A stretch of DNA of 36,508 nt from Clostridia bacterium (lineage in GTDB: Bacteria; Bacillota; Clostridia; Acetivibrionales; STF1-152), in the NCBI GenBank assembly GCA_028280575.1, contig JANQLN010000126.1:1-36508 (forward strand), in the 5' to 3' direction. A model generated the notes under the pieces. The model was given only the letters and a program-made list of their open reading frames with translations, was not told the DNA's origin and did not search any database. Position 1 is the first letter of the stretch. Every line of letters starts with the position of its first letter. Shown here one piece after another: positions 24,498 to 34,099 of the stretch. Made by a program: the position numbers and the translations under genes.

Positions 24498-24782
24498 CTA
24501 TCTTAAAGATGACGACCTTTCACTGTTCCTTGAATGTCCCTTAAATGTTCTGGTAGGAGCGAATTCACCTAGCTTATGCCCAACCATGTCTTCCGATATA
24601 TACACTGGAACATGCTTTCTTCCATCGTGAACAGCAATTGTATGTCCAACCATTTGGGGGAATATTGTTGATGCTCTCGACCACGTTTTTAATACTTTCT
24701 TTGTATTGGTCTTGTTCATTTCCTCTATTCTTTTTAATAATTTGGGGCTCACAAAGGGCCCTTTTTTAACTGACCTGCTCAT
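24498..24782 (-). CDS. rpsS: 30S ribosomal protein S19
   Basis: A 94-residue S19 at the 30S head. [22 protein letters not shown] and the signature [21 protein letters not shown] are canonical, with [19 protein letters not shown] near the end. GGAGGATT precedes the ATG at 24782. 17 bases separate it from rplB. Confidence 0.98.
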   Translation of the reverse strand: MSRSVKKGPFVSPKLLKRIEEMNKTNTKKVLKTWSRASTIFPQMVGHTIAVHDGRKHVPVYISEDMVGHKLGEFAPTRTFKGHSRNSERSSSLR

Positions 24783-24799
24783 AAAACAATCCTCCTCTC

Positions 24800-25630
24800 T
24801 TAACCTTTCCTCTTTTTAACAATGAACCTGTCGGATTGTTTACGTTTCTTCCTGGTTTTGTATCCCAATGTAGGTTTGCCCCATGGTGTTACAGGGCCAG
24901 GCTTTCCTATGGGAGACTTACCTTCACCACCACCGTGGGGATGATCAACAGGGTTCATAACTACTCCACGTACTGTAGGCCTAATACCCATCCATCTTTT
25001 TCTTCCGGCTTTTCCGATATTGATATTTTCATTTTCAAAATTACTTAGCTGTCCTATTGATGCTTTGCAATCCATACCTATATATCGTACTTCGCCTGAA
25101 GGAAGTCTTACCTGGGCATATTTTCCTTCCTTGGCCATAAGCTGAGCTGAACTGCCTGCGGCTCTGACCAGCTGCCCTCCCTTTCCAGGTTTCAACTCAA
25201 TATTGTGTATCTGGGTACCCAGTGGAATATCTGAAAGCCTTAGCGCATTGCCGGGTTTTATATCTGCGTTGGTTCCTGCTTCAACCATATCACCCACTTT
25301 AAGGTCAAGCGGTGCAAGAATATACCTCTTTTCACCGTCGACATAGTAAAGCAATGCTATATAAGCAGATCTGTTGGGATCATACTCTATAGACGCTACC
25401 TTTGCAGGTATTCCTTCCTTATCTCTTTTAAAATCAATAATTCTATATTTCTGTTTAGCCCCGCCACCTCTGTGCCTGACGGTTATTCTTCCATATGAAT
25501 TTCTTCCACCCGTTTTTTTCTTGGGCCTTAATAACGACTTTTCAGGTTTCTTTTTAACTGCATTTTCATTTATTGAGACAGTCATAAACCTTCTGGCCGG
25601 AGATGTCGGCTTAAACTTTTTAACAGCCAT
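24800..25630 (-). CDS. rplB: 50S ribosomal protein L2
   Basis: A 276-residue L2, needed for subunit joining and peptidyl transfer. [18 protein letters not shown] opens it; [20 protein letters not shown] (about 53-72) and the C-terminal [17 protein letters not shown], with the conserved His of the peptidyl-transferase region, are diagnostic. ATG 25630 is preceded by GGGAGTGAGAGGATT. Confidence 0.98.
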   Translation of the reverse strand: MAVKKFKPTSPARRFMTVSINENAVKKKPEKSLLRPKKKTGGRNSYGRITVRHRGGGAKQKYRIIDFKRDKEGIPAKVASIEYDPNRSAYIALLYYVDGEKRYILAPLDLKVGDMVEAGTNADIKPGNALRLSDIPLGTQIHNIELKPGKGGQLVRAAGSSAQLMAKEGKYAQVRLPSGEVRYIGMDCKASIGQLSNFENENINIGKAGRKRWMGIRPTVRGVVMNPVDHPHGGGEGKSPIGKPGPVTPWGKPTLGYKTRKKRKQSDRFIVKKRKG

Positions 25631-25671
25631 AATCCTCTCACTCCCTGCTATATTAATACGGAACCTTAATC

Positions 25672-26025
25672 CTACTCAGTAGCCCCAAATTGTTCAATAC
25701 TAGTTTTATATTTCCTGTTAGCTGCAACTTCCTTACCTTTAGCTTCATGATAAATTTCTTCTCCAGGCTCCATGTCAATTTTAACAACTGCCTTTTTCCA
25801 GTTGGGTCTGGGTCCACGGTGTACACCCATTCTCTTAATCTTGCCTTTAAAGTTTGCAGTATTTACTTTCAAAACCTTTACATTAAATAACTGCTCAACT
25901 GCCATACGTATTTCAGTTTTTGTAGCCTTGGGTGCAACAATAAAGGTGTACTTACCATTTGCAATTTCCTCATTACTTTTTTCAGTAATATACGGCTTAA
26001 TAATAACATCCTGCGCAAGCTTCAC
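25672..26025 (-). CDS. rplW: 50S ribosomal protein L23
   Basis: A 117-residue L23, the main tunnel-exit docking site for trigger factor and [26 protein letters not shown] (about 6-28) and [21 protein letters not shown] are the family marks. About 20 residues ([21 protein letters not shown]) extend beyond the usual 95-97. It overlaps the rplD stop by one base. Confidence 0.97.
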   Translation of the reverse strand: MKLAQDVIIKPYITEKSNEEIANGKYTFIVAPKATKTEIRMAVEQLFNVKVLKVNTANFKGKIKRMGVHRGPRPNWKKAVVKIDMEPGEEIYHEAKGKEVAANRKYKTSIEQFGATE

Positions 26026-26648
26026 TATGCGTACACCTCCTCAATTTTTGCTACTGCCTCCCTGGTTGTAATAAACTTATCATATTTTAATATGTCATAT
26101 GTGTTTATTGTATTAACCAATGCAGTCTTAACTCCCTGAATGTTTCTTGCCGATTTGCTCAGAATCTCATCACTGTTATCCAGAACAATGAGCACTGACG
26201 TATCAACATTAAGATTTTCAAGAAGCTCTACGACCTGCTTTGTTTTTATGCTTTCATACTTAAGGTCATCTATTACAAATAGATTCTCATCTTCGACCTT
26301 AGAAGTGAGGGCCGACTTAAGGGCAATTCTTTTCATTTTCCTGGGAATGGCATATTTATAGCTTCTTGGCTTTGGTCCATGTGCAATACCACCCTTTACC
26401 CAGTGGGAAGCTCGAATGCTACCGGTCCTGGCCCTACCGGTTCCCTTCTGTCTCCAAGGCTTTCTACCTCCGCCGCGTACCTCGCTTCTTGTCTTGGTTG
26501 ATTGGGTACCTTGCCTTTTATTTGCAAGCTGATTCAAAACTGCAGCATGCATACTGCTTTCGTTTATATCAACAGCAAAAACATTTTCATTGAGCTCCAG
26601 TTCCCCTACTACCTTTCCGCCTTTATCATATATATTAACATTTGGCAT
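26025..26648 (-). CDS. rplD: 50S ribosomal protein L4
   Basis: A 207-residue L4, a tunnel constriction protein and, in E. coli, repressor of the S10 operon. The extended loop TKTRSEVRGGGRKPWRQKGTGRARTGS (about 50-76) is the L4 signature, followed by HGPKPRSYKYAIPRKMKR. GGAGGATA before ATG at 26648. It would be the likely regulator of any S10 leader here. Confidence 0.98.
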   Translation of the reverse strand: MPNVNIYDKGGKVVGELELNENVFAVDINESSMHAAVLNQLANKRQGTQSTKTRSEVRGGGRKPWRQKGTGRARTGSIRASHWVKGGIAHGPKPRSYKYAIPRKMKRIALKSALTSKVEDENLFVIDDLKYESIKTKQVVELLENLNVDTSVLIVLDNSDEILSKSARNIQGVKTALVNTINTYDILKYDKFITTREAVAKIEEVYA

Positions 26649-26673
26649 ATTTTATCCTCCTCTCTTTGTTGTT

Positions 26674-27306
26674 TCAGGCTTTCACCGTTTCCCTTATTAC
26701 AAGGAATCCACCTCTTACTCCGGGAACAGCACCCTTAACAATAAGAAGGTTTCTTTCTTCGTCAACTCTGACTACATCCAGGTTTTGAACCGTAACATTA
26801 TCTACACCCATATGTCCGGGAAGCTTTTTACCCTTGAAAACTCTTGAAGGGCTTGAACCTCCTCCCATTGAGCCTACTCTCCTGTGGTATTTGGAACCAT
26901 GTGACATTCTTCCGATTCTGGTGTTGAATCTTTTGGTTGTTCCCGCAAATCCTTTACCTTTTGAAACCCCTGAAATGTCAACTTTATCTCCGGCCCGGAA
27001 CATTTCGCTAACCTTTATTTCCTGCCCTATTTCATACTTTTCAACATCTTCTACACGAAACTCTTTGAGGCGCTTTTTGTAGCCTGACTTTATCTTGTCA
27101 AATTGTCCCTTGTCAGGTTTGTTAAGCTTTTTAGCTTCCACATCTTCGTATCCGACTTTAAGCGCATCATAACCATCACTCTCAACAGTCTTTTTTTGCA
27201 CAACCGTACAAGGTCCTGCTTCAATAACTGTTACAGGTATGCTTAAACCTTCTCCATCGAACAACTGGGTCATTCCCACTTTTTTTCCCAATATAAAATT
27301 CTTCAT
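26674..27306 (-). CDS. rplC: 50S ribosomal protein L3
   Basis: A 210-residue L3 close to the peptidyl-transferase centre. [28 protein letters not shown] at the start, [26 protein letters not shown] (about 112-137) and [23 protein letters not shown] make it certain. AGGAGGT lies about 12 bases before ATG 27306, a slightly long spacing. Confidence 0.98.
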   Translation of the reverse strand: MKNFILGKKVGMTQLFDGEGLSIPVTVIEAGPCTVVQKKTVESDGYDALKVGYEDVEAKKLNKPDKGQFDKIKSGYKKRLKEFRVEDVEKYEIGQEIKVSEMFRAGDKVDISGVSKGKGFAGTTKRFNTRIGRMSHGSKYHRRVGSMGGGSSPSRVFKGKKLPGHMGVDNVTVQNLDVVRVDEERNLLIVKGAVPGVRGGFLVIRETVKA

Positions 27307-27364
27307 CTTTTTTTAAGTACCTCCTGCCATTGGTTCACTTATCTTTAAAGCGAACTTAACATAT

Positions 27365-27676
27365 TTAAAGTTTTATTTCTATATCCACACCTGCCGGCAA
27401 ATCCAATCTCATCAATGCATCAACCGTCTTAGGCGTTGGCAACAGTATGTCTATCAATCTTTTATGTGTGCGCATTTCAAACTGCTCACGTGAGTCTTTA
27501 TACTTGTGCGGTGCCCTTAAAATAGTTATAACTTCCTTTTTTGTAGGAAGGGGAATAGGACCCGATACTCTGGCACCAGTCCTTTTCGCTGTTTCAACAA
27601 TCTTTTCGGCCGACTGGTCAAGGATTTGATGATCAAATGCCTTCAACCTTATCCTAATCTTCTGTTTGTTTGCCAT
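27365..27676 (-). CDS. rpsJ: 30S ribosomal protein S10
   Basis: A 103-residue S10, also the NusB partner in antitermination. The start ATG at 27676 ([21 protein letters not shown]) has AAGGAGG 8 bases upstream. [37 protein letters not shown] (about 38-74) is the family signature. It is the first gene of the S10 operon. The usual upstream fusA-tuf block of Firmicutes is missing here and a sugar-acid gene island lies upstream instead. Confidence 0.98.
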   Translation of the reverse strand: MANKQKIRIRLKAFDHQILDQSAEKIVETAKRTGARVSGPIPLPTKKEVITILRAPHKYKDSREQFEMRTHKRLIDILLPTPKTVDALMRLDLPAGVDIEIKL

Positions 27677-27938
27677 ACATAAAACCTCCTTAAACTTGAC
27701 GTGCAACAAGCTTTTTACTGTACACTATGCCGGGTGTTTCATTCCTTCTCATTTTAAAACCCAGGTCATATTGAGCCTGATAAGGCATAACTCACCTGGG
27801 CAAGTAATTGTATAGGAAATATTCCCATATTGATAATATACAGTGACTTGCAGCCCGGTTTCTGGAATCGGACATTCTCCATGGAAATTACCTATAGCTA
27901 GTAGCAACCTTCCATTTCATTGTTTGTCACGTCACAGC
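27677..27938 (-). promoter_or_regulatory. S10 operon leader with terminator-like hairpin
   Basis: About 260 bases separate the predicted start of transcription and rpsJ. Near the end, CCCAGGT and ACCTGGG (27794-27800 with 27760-27766) enclose GCCT-TATC-AGGC (27775-27786). The outer stem is followed on the minus strand by TTTTAAAATG. This looks like an attenuator. In other bacteria L4 controls the S10 leader; here that is inference. The leader has no convincing small coding frame. Confidence 0.5.
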
Positions 27939-27945
27939 ACCCACT

Positions 27946-27974
27946 ATTCTACTATAGAAAAAATACGAATGCAA
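27946..27974 (-). promoter_or_regulatory. Sigma-A promoter of the S10 operon
   Basis: On the minus strand TTGCAT (27969-27974) and TAGAAT (27946-27951) are exactly 17 bases apart, followed by the leader of rpsJ. This is the only strong promoter-like pair I found between the SDR gene and rpsJ. Confidence 0.75.
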
Positions 27975-28087
27975 GCCTTTTTTTAATATTTGCAAAAGTT
28001 TTTCATAATTGCCGTTACTATTCAGGGGGTAACAGAAAGCATGAAGTTTTCTTTTTATACACCCTAAATGAAACATTATGTTCCGTC

Positions 28088-28855
28088 TTATACTGCAGTA
28101 AGGCCTCCGTCGATTACCAGTGTAGTCCCTGTAACAAATGATGCTTCGTCCGAAGCAAGATAAAGCGCTCCATAGGCCATATCCTCAGGTGTTCCTACCC
28201 TTCCCAGAGGATGCATCCCTACTATTTCATCCCACTTATGCCCATCCTTCCTTGCTTCTTTAAAAATTTCTTCATTTATTTTCGTGTCATCTACATATCC
28301 CGGACAGATACAATTCGCCCGTATTTTGTATTCTGCATAATCAAGGGCAATATTCTTTGCAAGTAATATACTTGAAGCTTTCGAAGCATTATATATCCCT
28401 GTAGCTCTTTGTCCGACAATTCCAGACATGGACGCAGTACATACAATACTTCCGCTGCCATTTTTTATCATTTCAGGTAAGCAGTATTTGGCGCAGAGAA
28501 ACTGGCCTCTCACATTTACGGCAAAAGTCTTCTCAAACTGCTCTTCTTCCACATCCCCCACCCTGCACTGGGTAATAAATATTCCTGCATTATTTATTAA
28601 AATATCAATTTTTTTATAAGTGCTAACTGCTAAATTAACCATCTTTTTAACATGCCCTGCTTGAGACACATCTATATGAAGAGATAATGCTTCTCCACCT
28701 TCTGCTTTAATACTTTCAACGGCTTTATTGCATCCTTCCATATCAATATCAGCTGCAACAATTTTTGCGCCTTCCCTGGCAAAAATTATTGCAGCTGCCT
28801 TACCTATTCCCGAGGCTGCGCCGGTAATTATTGCAACCTTATCCTTAAGTCTCAT
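28088..28855 (-). CDS. SDR-family NAD(P)-dependent dehydrogenase
   Basis: A classical short-chain dehydrogenase of 255 residues. From the start at 28855 (MRLKDKVAIITG, GGGAGTG 8 bases before) the cofactor loop is TGAASGIG (11-18), Asp36 at the end of the second strand suggests NAD preference, then NNAG (88-91), N114, S142 and Y155-x3-K159 form the catalytic tetrad. It ends VTGTTLVIDGGLTAV. In this operon it probably oxidises the sugar (or a later keto-deoxy acid). It is the last gene of the sugar-acid unit. Substrate not resolved; glucose, fucose, galactose or arabinose dehydrogenase are all possible. Confidence 0.9.
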   Translation of the reverse strand: MRLKDKVAIITGAASGIGKAAAIIFAREGAKIVAADIDMEGCNKAVESIKAEGGEALSLHIDVSQAGHVKKMVNLAVSTYKKIDILINNAGIFITQCRVGDVEEEQFEKTFAVNVRGQFLCAKYCLPEMIKNGSGSIVCTASMSGIVGQRATGIYNASKASSILLAKNIALDYAEYKIRANCICPGYVDDTKINEEIFKEARKDGHKWDEIVGMHPLGRVGTPEDMAYGALYLASDEASFVTGTTLVIDGGLTAV

Positions 28856-28919
28856 AAAATTCACTCCCATTTTCATATATTGTTTGTCCAGTTATTAAAT
28901 ACTGTATTTTATAAAAAAA

Positions 28920-29810
28920 TCACTTTATTCCGGGCATAAGAAGCTCCACACTGTAAAGGGAAGTGCGCGCAGTGAGGAAGAGCGTTTTCATATCCTCGCC
29001 TCCAAATGTACAGTTTGCAGGGGATTCGTCTCCAGGCATTTGTATCAGACCAATATACTCTCCGGAATTACTAAATACCTGGATCCCTGAAAATGTAGTA
29101 ATATAAAGATTTCCTCCGGAATCTACATCCATTCCGTCAGCCTCTCCGGCAGCTTGCAGCGGATTTTTTATTTTTAAATGATCAGGAGGAATAACTTCAC
29201 AAAATTTTCTGCCCTTGGAAAGGCTTCCGTCTTTATTTACATCATAGGCCCAAACCGTAACATTTACCGTGTCATTAATATATAAAACCTTTCCGTCAGG
29301 TGATAAGACTAATCCATTCGGCTTTGAGGAATCCTGCGCCACACAAAAAACTTCTCCGTACAAGTTTAAGTAATAGCTGGCCTCAACGTCTTGGTCCCTT
29401 GGTCCAACGTCAAAATAGGGATCAGTAAAATACAACCCGCCTCTACCGTCAAATACAAGATCATTCGTAGCATTAAACCGTTTTCCTTTATAAGTATCAA
29501 CAACTATGCCCAAAACTTCGCCGGTAACAGGACTTACTTTTACTATTCTGCCTTCAGACATTTCACAGGTTAATATGTTTCCATTTTTATCTAACACCTG
29601 ACCGTTTCCATGCATTGTGTTCTCTCTTACTACCCCAAACTTTCCCTCCGCAGACATTTTATAAGTTTTACATCCTGAAACATCGGAAAAATAGAGTGTA
29701 TCTTTTTTATCCCAGACGGGTCCCTCAAGAAATGCAAAAGGTTTTGTATTAAGTTTTTTAACCGTATAATCCTCAGGTAAAATATCAAATATTTTTTTAT
29801 AACTATCCAT
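28920..29810 (-). CDS. SMP-30/gluconolactonase-family sugar lactonase
   Basis: A 296-residue six-bladed propeller hydrolase that opens sugar lactones to aldonic acids. The metal ligands of the family are all present: Glu29 in LEGPVW, Asn116 in RFNATNDL, Asn165 in SKPNGLVLSPDGK, and Asp225 in EADGMDVD. GGAGGAGAATTAT precedes ATG 29810. There is no signal peptide, so it acts in the cytoplasm. It lies between the Rbs-type permease and the SDR gene and fits the middle step of an oxidative sugar pathway. Confidence 0.92.
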   Translation of the reverse strand: MDSYKKIFDILPEDYTVKKLNTKPFAFLEGPVWDKKDTLYFSDVSGCKTYKMSAEGKFGVVRENTMHGNGQVLDKNGNILTCEMSEGRIVKVSPVTGEVLGIVVDTYKGKRFNATNDLVFDGRGGLYFTDPYFDVGPRDQDVEASYYLNLYGEVFCVAQDSSKPNGLVLSPDGKVLYINDTVNVTVWAYDVNKDGSLSKGRKFCEVIPPDHLKIKNPLQAAGEADGMDVDSGGNLYITTFSGIQVFSNSGEYIGLIQMPGDESPANCTFGGEDMKTLFLTARTSLYSVELLMPGIK

Positions 29811-29866
29811 ATAATTCTCCTCCTTTAAATTATTATATATAATTTATTTTTGCAAGCAGGTTGGTT

Positions 29867-30871
29867 TTACCTGGCACCGATGCTTTTCTTCCTGGTTGAC
29901 ATCTTACGTCTTGAGGTAACAACATCAAGCAGCACCGCAAACAAAAGGGTCAATCCCATAATCATTTGCTGCCAATAAACAGAAACCCCAAGGAGGTTCA
30001 ATGCGTTCCCAATGAAAGCAATAAGCAGGCATCCCAGGAAAGACCCCAGAATTGAACCCTCACCTCCATTTAGGCTTGCACCACCGATTATCACCGCTGC
30101 CAAAACGTTCATCTCAAGGTTAGTACCTGATGTGGTAGAAAAGCTTCCTAAACGGGCAGTCATTAATATACCGGATAAAGCAGCAAGAACTCCACTTATC
30201 ATATAATCAAGGATTTTTATCTTGTTAACTTTAAAGCCTGAGAACAATGCTGCTTTTTCATTGCTTCCCAAATAATAATTATAGCGGAAAAAGACATGTT
30301 TTCTAAGTAAAATTTCAAATATAATAACCAATGCTGCCATAATCCAGATAAGGGATTGGATTCCCAGCAACTTGGCCTGTCCCAAAACATTGAAGCCCTG
30401 GGGAAGAGAGGATATTCCAATACCTTTACATATAAGCAGTACCAGCCCCCGGATTACTATCATAGTTCCTAGAGTGGTTATGAAAGGATTCACCCCTACC
30501 TTTGCTATAATAAAACCATTGACAAACCCGAATAATGCACCAGATAATAATCCTATTAGAATTGAAACAAGTACCGGTATTCCTGCCTTCAAACTCATTG
30601 CTGTAATCATGCTGCTAAAGGCTAATACCGAACCTACAGATAAATCAAGGCCCTTTGATATTATGACAATTGTCATTCCAATTGCAACTATAGCTTGTAT
30701 GGTAAGCCCCATAAGCATGCTTAAGAGATTTCCTCTGCTTAAAAAAGTCGGGGATATTAAAGACATTACTATTAAGCCCATAATTATCATAGCAACAAGA
30801 AAAAACTCCCGAAGTTGAAAAATTCTAACTATACCTGATTTTATATTAATATTGGTCATAACTTTAGCCAA
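29867..30871 (-). CDS. Sugar ABC transporter permease (RbsC/BPD_transp_2 family)
   Basis: A 334-residue inner-membrane permease with about 8-10 hydrophobic helices. The family mark IISKGLDLSVGSVLAFSSM (about 70-88) and AAVIIGGASLNGGEGSILGSFLG (about 260-282) are clear, with the C-terminus cytoplasmic and Arg/Lys-rich. The start is probably TTG at 30871, with AAGGGGG 7 bases upstream. It follows the ATPase gene after 12 bases, so the two are one operon with the binding protein upstream. Confidence 0.93.
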   Translation of the reverse strand: MAKVMTNINIKSGIVRIFQLREFFLVAMIIMGLIVMSLISPTFLSRGNLLSMLMGLTIQAIVAIGMTIVIISKGLDLSVGSVLAFSSMITAMSLKAGIPVLVSILIGLLSGALFGFVNGFIIAKVGVNPFITTLGTMIVIRGLVLLICKGIGISSLPQGFNVLGQAKLLGIQSLIWIMAALVIIFEILLRKHVFFRYNYYLGSNEKAALFSGFKVNKIKILDYMISGVLAALSGILMTARLGSFSTTSGTNLEMNVLAAVIIGGASLNGGEGSILGSFLGCLLIAFIGNALNLLGVSVYWQQMIMGLTLLFAVLLDVVTSRRKMSTRKKSIGAR

Positions 30872-30883
30872 TTGTATTCCCCC

Positions 30884-32386
30884 TTATATTGCTACCCCGG
30901 TAGCACTTGCAATTATTTTTTCCTCCGTAGCCTCGTCCCTTAAAAACTCTTTTACAATCCTTCTGTCTTTCATAACAATAATTCTGTCACTTAAAATCAA
31001 ACTTTCCGGCAAATCCGAAGTAATAATAATTACTCCCTTTCCTTCTTGTGCCATATTTCTAATTAGATTATATATTTCGTTTCTAGCACCAATATCAACG
31101 CCTCTTGTCGGTTCATCTATAATGAGTATTAATGGGTCAATTTGAAACCAGGCTGCTAAAAGCAGCTTTTGCTGGTTTCCCCCGGATAATGTAGCAGCCG
31201 GTTGTTTTGCACTAAAACACTTTATCTTTGTCAAACCGATATACTTCTCAGCCATTTTTTTAACCTGCCCATCATCCATCCATCCCATTTTCTGATAGCT
31301 ATAAAGCTTTGAAGAAACAACGTTATCTTGAATTGTTTTTTCAAGGTACAGGCCGCTCTCTTTCCTGTCCTCGCTGACATATGCAATTCTATTTTTTACT
31401 GCCATTGCAGGATTTTTAATTTTAACTTCACTGCCATTTAAAAACATTTGTCCCTGTTCTATGGGATCCAAGCCAAAAATCGCTTTTGCCAATTCCGTCC
31501 TTCCGGCTCCAACAAGTCCATATATGCTCAATATTTCGCCTTTTTTTACATTAAATTTAATATTTTTAATCTTTTTAGAGCTAATATTATCTACTATAAA
31601 GTATTCTTTTGAAGAAATATTATTATATCCCATATAAAAAGTCTTTATTTCACGGCCTACCATCTTTGTTACAAGCTGCTGCTCTTTAACCTCACCAATT
31701 TTGTTTGTGCATATATCTTTTCCATCTCTAAACACAGTTACTCTATCGGCAATTTCAAAAATTTCTCTTAAGTGATGTGATATATATATAATACTCGTTC
31801 CCTTTTTTTTAAATTGCCTTATTAAATAAAACAGTTTATCCACCTCCAACCGGCTAAGAGAAGAGGTGGGCTCGTCGAGTATAAGTATTCTCGGTTCCGA
31901 CGAAACGGCTTTCAATATCTCAACCACCTGTTTTTCAGCTAATGAAAGCTCTTTAACCAGGGTTTTAGGTTTTAAATCTTTCTTATCGAAAAGCTTTAAT
32001 AAATTATCACATCGTTTATACATAGTTTCCCAATCAACAAAGCCAAACCTTTTTAAAGGTTTCTGGTAAGTAATTATATTTTCAGCTATTGATAAAGAAT
32101 CTGCAAGGCTTAATTCCTGATATACGGTGCTGATACCATTAACCTTAGCCATGTAAGGATTTTCAACTTTTAATTCGCTGCAGGATAAAGATATTTTCCC
32201 TTCATCAGGATGTAAAATACCTGATAATATATTCATTAATGTACTTTTTCCGGCACCATTTTCACCCACAATTGCATGTACTTCTCCTTTAAAAAGTTCA
32301 AAATTAACTTTATTTAAAGCAAGTACGCCTGGAAATTTTTTTGTAATGCCCTCTACCTTCAATAACACTTCCTTCACTGCATACAT
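30884..32386 (-). CDS. Sugar ABC transporter ATPase (RbsA/MglA type, two ABC domains)
   Basis: A 500-residue fused ATPase. Domain 1 has Walker A GENGAGKST (41-49), LSLAEKQ signature and Walker B ILILDEPTSSLS. Domain 2 has a degenerate Walker A (GLVGAGRTEL) and a clear signature LSGGNQQK followed by ILIIDEPTRGVD. This asymmetry is normal for ribose/galactose transporters. GTG at 32377, with AAAGG about 8 bases before, is a better-placed start than the ATG at 32386. Nearby gap upstream is 505 bases and contains repeats. Confidence 0.94.
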   Translation of the reverse strand: MYAVKEVLLKVEGITKKFPGVLALNKVNFELFKGEVHAIVGENGAGKSTLMNILSGILHPDEGKISLSCSELKVENPYMAKVNGISTVYQELSLADSLSIAENIITYQKPLKRFGFVDWETMYKRCDNLLKLFDKKDLKPKTLVKELSLAEKQVVEILKAVSSEPRILILDEPTSSLSRLEVDKLFYLIRQFKKKGTSIIYISHHLREIFEIADRVTVFRDGKDICTNKIGEVKEQQLVTKMVGREIKTFYMGYNNISSKEYFIVDNISSKKIKNIKFNVKKGEILSIYGLVGAGRTELAKAIFGLDPIEQGQMFLNGSEVKIKNPAMAVKNRIAYVSEDRKESGLYLEKTIQDNVVSSKLYSYQKMGWMDDGQVKKMAEKYIGLTKIKCFSAKQPAATLSGGNQQKLLLAAWFQIDPLILIIDEPTRGVDIGARNEIYNLIRNMAQEGKGVIIITSDLPESLILSDRIIVMKDRRIVKEFLRDEATEEKIIASATGVAI

Positions 32387-32603
32387 CCTTTCATTTTAAC
32401 CAAAGCTCCATCTTTTAAAGATGGGATTTGACCAGGAATCCTCTAAGAAAATAATACAGGCTACCGATGTAATACCCTGGCTTTATGCTTTTCTTATATA
32501 CCCATAAACAGGTTTTTAATTAATTTCAAAAATCATTTTATTTATATGAATTCCATCACATAGCCTGGGTTATCAATTGTTCCAAATATACATTAAATTT
32601 ATT
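32387..32603. other. Gene-free stretch before the RbsA-type gene
   Basis: Part of a 505-base gap between the binding protein and ATPase genes. The only structure I see is a small hairpin (CCATCTTT/AAAGATGG, 32409-32425) just upstream of the ATPase start. No promoter with good spacing and no reading frame with a ribosome binding site is visible. The rest of the gap is occupied by the repeat at 32604-32832. Confidence 0.5.
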
Positions 32604-32832
32604 AGTCCGGCACTTACTTGCATTTTATGGGAAAATTAGTAAGAATTTAATGCCCAGGTGCCGGACTTCGATGTAACTTATTGTAACACATAAAATTAAG
32701 GTAACTTGCAGCATATTTTTCCGTATTGCTTAATGAGTCGCTGTCGCTCCACAAAAACCAAGGTACATGATTTTTAAAATAATGTCTCTTTGATTTTGTG
32801 GTATAAAGCGAGTCATCCGGCAATACGGAAAA
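32604..32832. mobile_element. Inverted-repeat element related to the 4986-5162 element
   Basis: Two nested structures are seen. AGTCCGGCAC (32604-32613) pairs perfectly with 32658-32667. Then a long imperfect inverted repeat has arms 32717-32756 and 32794-32832: TTTTCCGTATTGC matches perfectly, ATGAGTCGCT at 9 of 10, and CCACAAAA perfectly. It shares exact 17-base TTGCAGCATATTTTTCC and 12-base TCCGGCACTTAC with the element at 4986-5162, and AAATTATAACT on its right side. A predicted 68-residue frame inside is not supported. It splits the binding-protein and ATPase genes by 505 bases. Confidence 0.55.
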
Positions 32833-32891
32833 CCAGAGCTTAAGGCGGCTCAAAAAATTATAACTCTTTATAAGTTTTTTTAGCTGTAGTC

Positions 32892-33920
32892 TTAGTTATT
32901 TCTTACAAAATACTCAAAATTATTCTTGTCTACAATTACAGTACCTGTATCAACACTATAAGGAGCACCGGTAATACCGGCTTTCTTATTGTCAGAAGAA
33001 ATCGGCATTGCATTATGTTTTAAGTTCCTCATTATTTGTACTGCATAAAATGGCATTAGCTGCGTCTGCTGAACAACAGTAGCATCTATGACGCCATCCT
33101 TTATAGCAGAGAGAACCTGGGTAGACCTATCCATTGCCACAACCTTTACCTTTCCAACCTTTCCTGCTTCCTTCAATGCGGTCTGAATACCAATTCCGCC
33201 TGCTGCTTCAACACTTGCCACTCCTGATAAATCAGGATATTTCTGTAAAATTTCTGCCGTTGTTTTTACTGCCTGGATTTCATCATTTTTTGTATCACCT
33301 ATTTGTACAATTTCAATATCCGGGTATTTGCTGAGAGCATCCCTATAACCCTGGACTCTTGGCTCTAAATTCGGTTGACCGGGAATGGTAAGAATAGCAA
33401 CCTTTCCTTTTTTACCAATTAATTCAGCCAGTTTTTCTCCACCTGTAAGTCCTGCATTATAATTTCCGGTACCAACATATGTTGTCCTTTTTGATTTCGG
33501 AATATCAGCATCAACCGTTACTACAGGAATGCCTTCGTCAATAGCTTTATTTATAACGGGAATTAAACCGTCATCAGAGCCAAAAGTTATTATCCCGCTA
33601 GGCTTTTTTGCAATTGCCTGTTCCAACTGTTCAACCTGCTTATTTACATCTAATCCCGGCTGGCTTATATATTCTGTCTTAACACCAAAAGCTTTACCCG
33701 CAAGTTCAAGTCCCAACCTATGGTCATAGAAATATTCCAGGTTGTCCAACACTGAAACATATATATATATTTCATTTTCCGTAGAATTATTGCTTGTTTC
33801 CTTATCAATACCTTTGCTGGAATTAGTGCCGGTGCTCTGATTTTCTTTTTTTTCATTTGAACACGCGAAGAACGAAAACATCAGCACAAGACACATAATA
33901 CACAATAGAATTTTTTTCAT
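32892..33920 (-). CDS. Periplasmic-type sugar-binding lipoprotein (RbsB family)
   Basis: A 342-residue substrate-binding protein, anchored by lipid. The start ATG at 33920 has GGGGAGGA about 7 bases upstream. Signal peptide MKKILLCIMCLVLMFSFFACS with the lipobox FFAC (Cys at about 20), followed by a Ser/Asn/Lys-rich linker. Two alpha/beta domains typical of the peripla_4/LacI fold: KKPSGIITFGSDDGLIPVINKAIDEGIPVVTVDAD (about 88-122) and VGTGNYNAGLTGGEKLAEL. It is between the dehydratase gene and the ATPase/permease pair of the same unit. A pentose or deoxyhexose ligand is plausible. Confidence 0.92.
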   Translation of the reverse strand: MKKILLCIMCLVLMFSFFACSNEKKENQSTGTNSSKGIDKETSNNSTENEIYIYVSVLDNLEYFYDHRLGLELAGKAFGVKTEYISQPGLDVNKQVEQLEQAIAKKPSGIITFGSDDGLIPVINKAIDEGIPVVTVDADIPKSKRTTYVGTGNYNAGLTGGEKLAELIGKKGKVAILTIPGQPNLEPRVQGYRDALSKYPDIEIVQIGDTKNDEIQAVKTTAEILQKYPDLSGVASVEAAGGIGIQTALKEAGKVGKVKVVAMDRSTQVLSAIKDGVIDATVVQQTQLMPFYAVQIMRNLKHNAMPISSDNKKAGITGAPYSVDTGTVIVDKNNFEYFVRNN

Positions 33921-34099
33921 GATATTCCTCCCCAATTTAAATAAAAATTTTAGATAACATACTAATTAAATTATATCTCCCCCCTTTCATATTAAGCCAC
34001 ATGAGCCAGCCCACAAATTAAACTCTACTAAAAATCTGTCTGAAATCACCTCCAATTTTTCTAAGTGTGGTTCCATAGTTTTTTCTTCTCATTTACTTA

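Noticed and set aside
32647-32853. A 68-codon minus-strand frame
   Set aside because: It lies entirely within an inverted-repeat element and has no ribosome binding site or recognisable domain.
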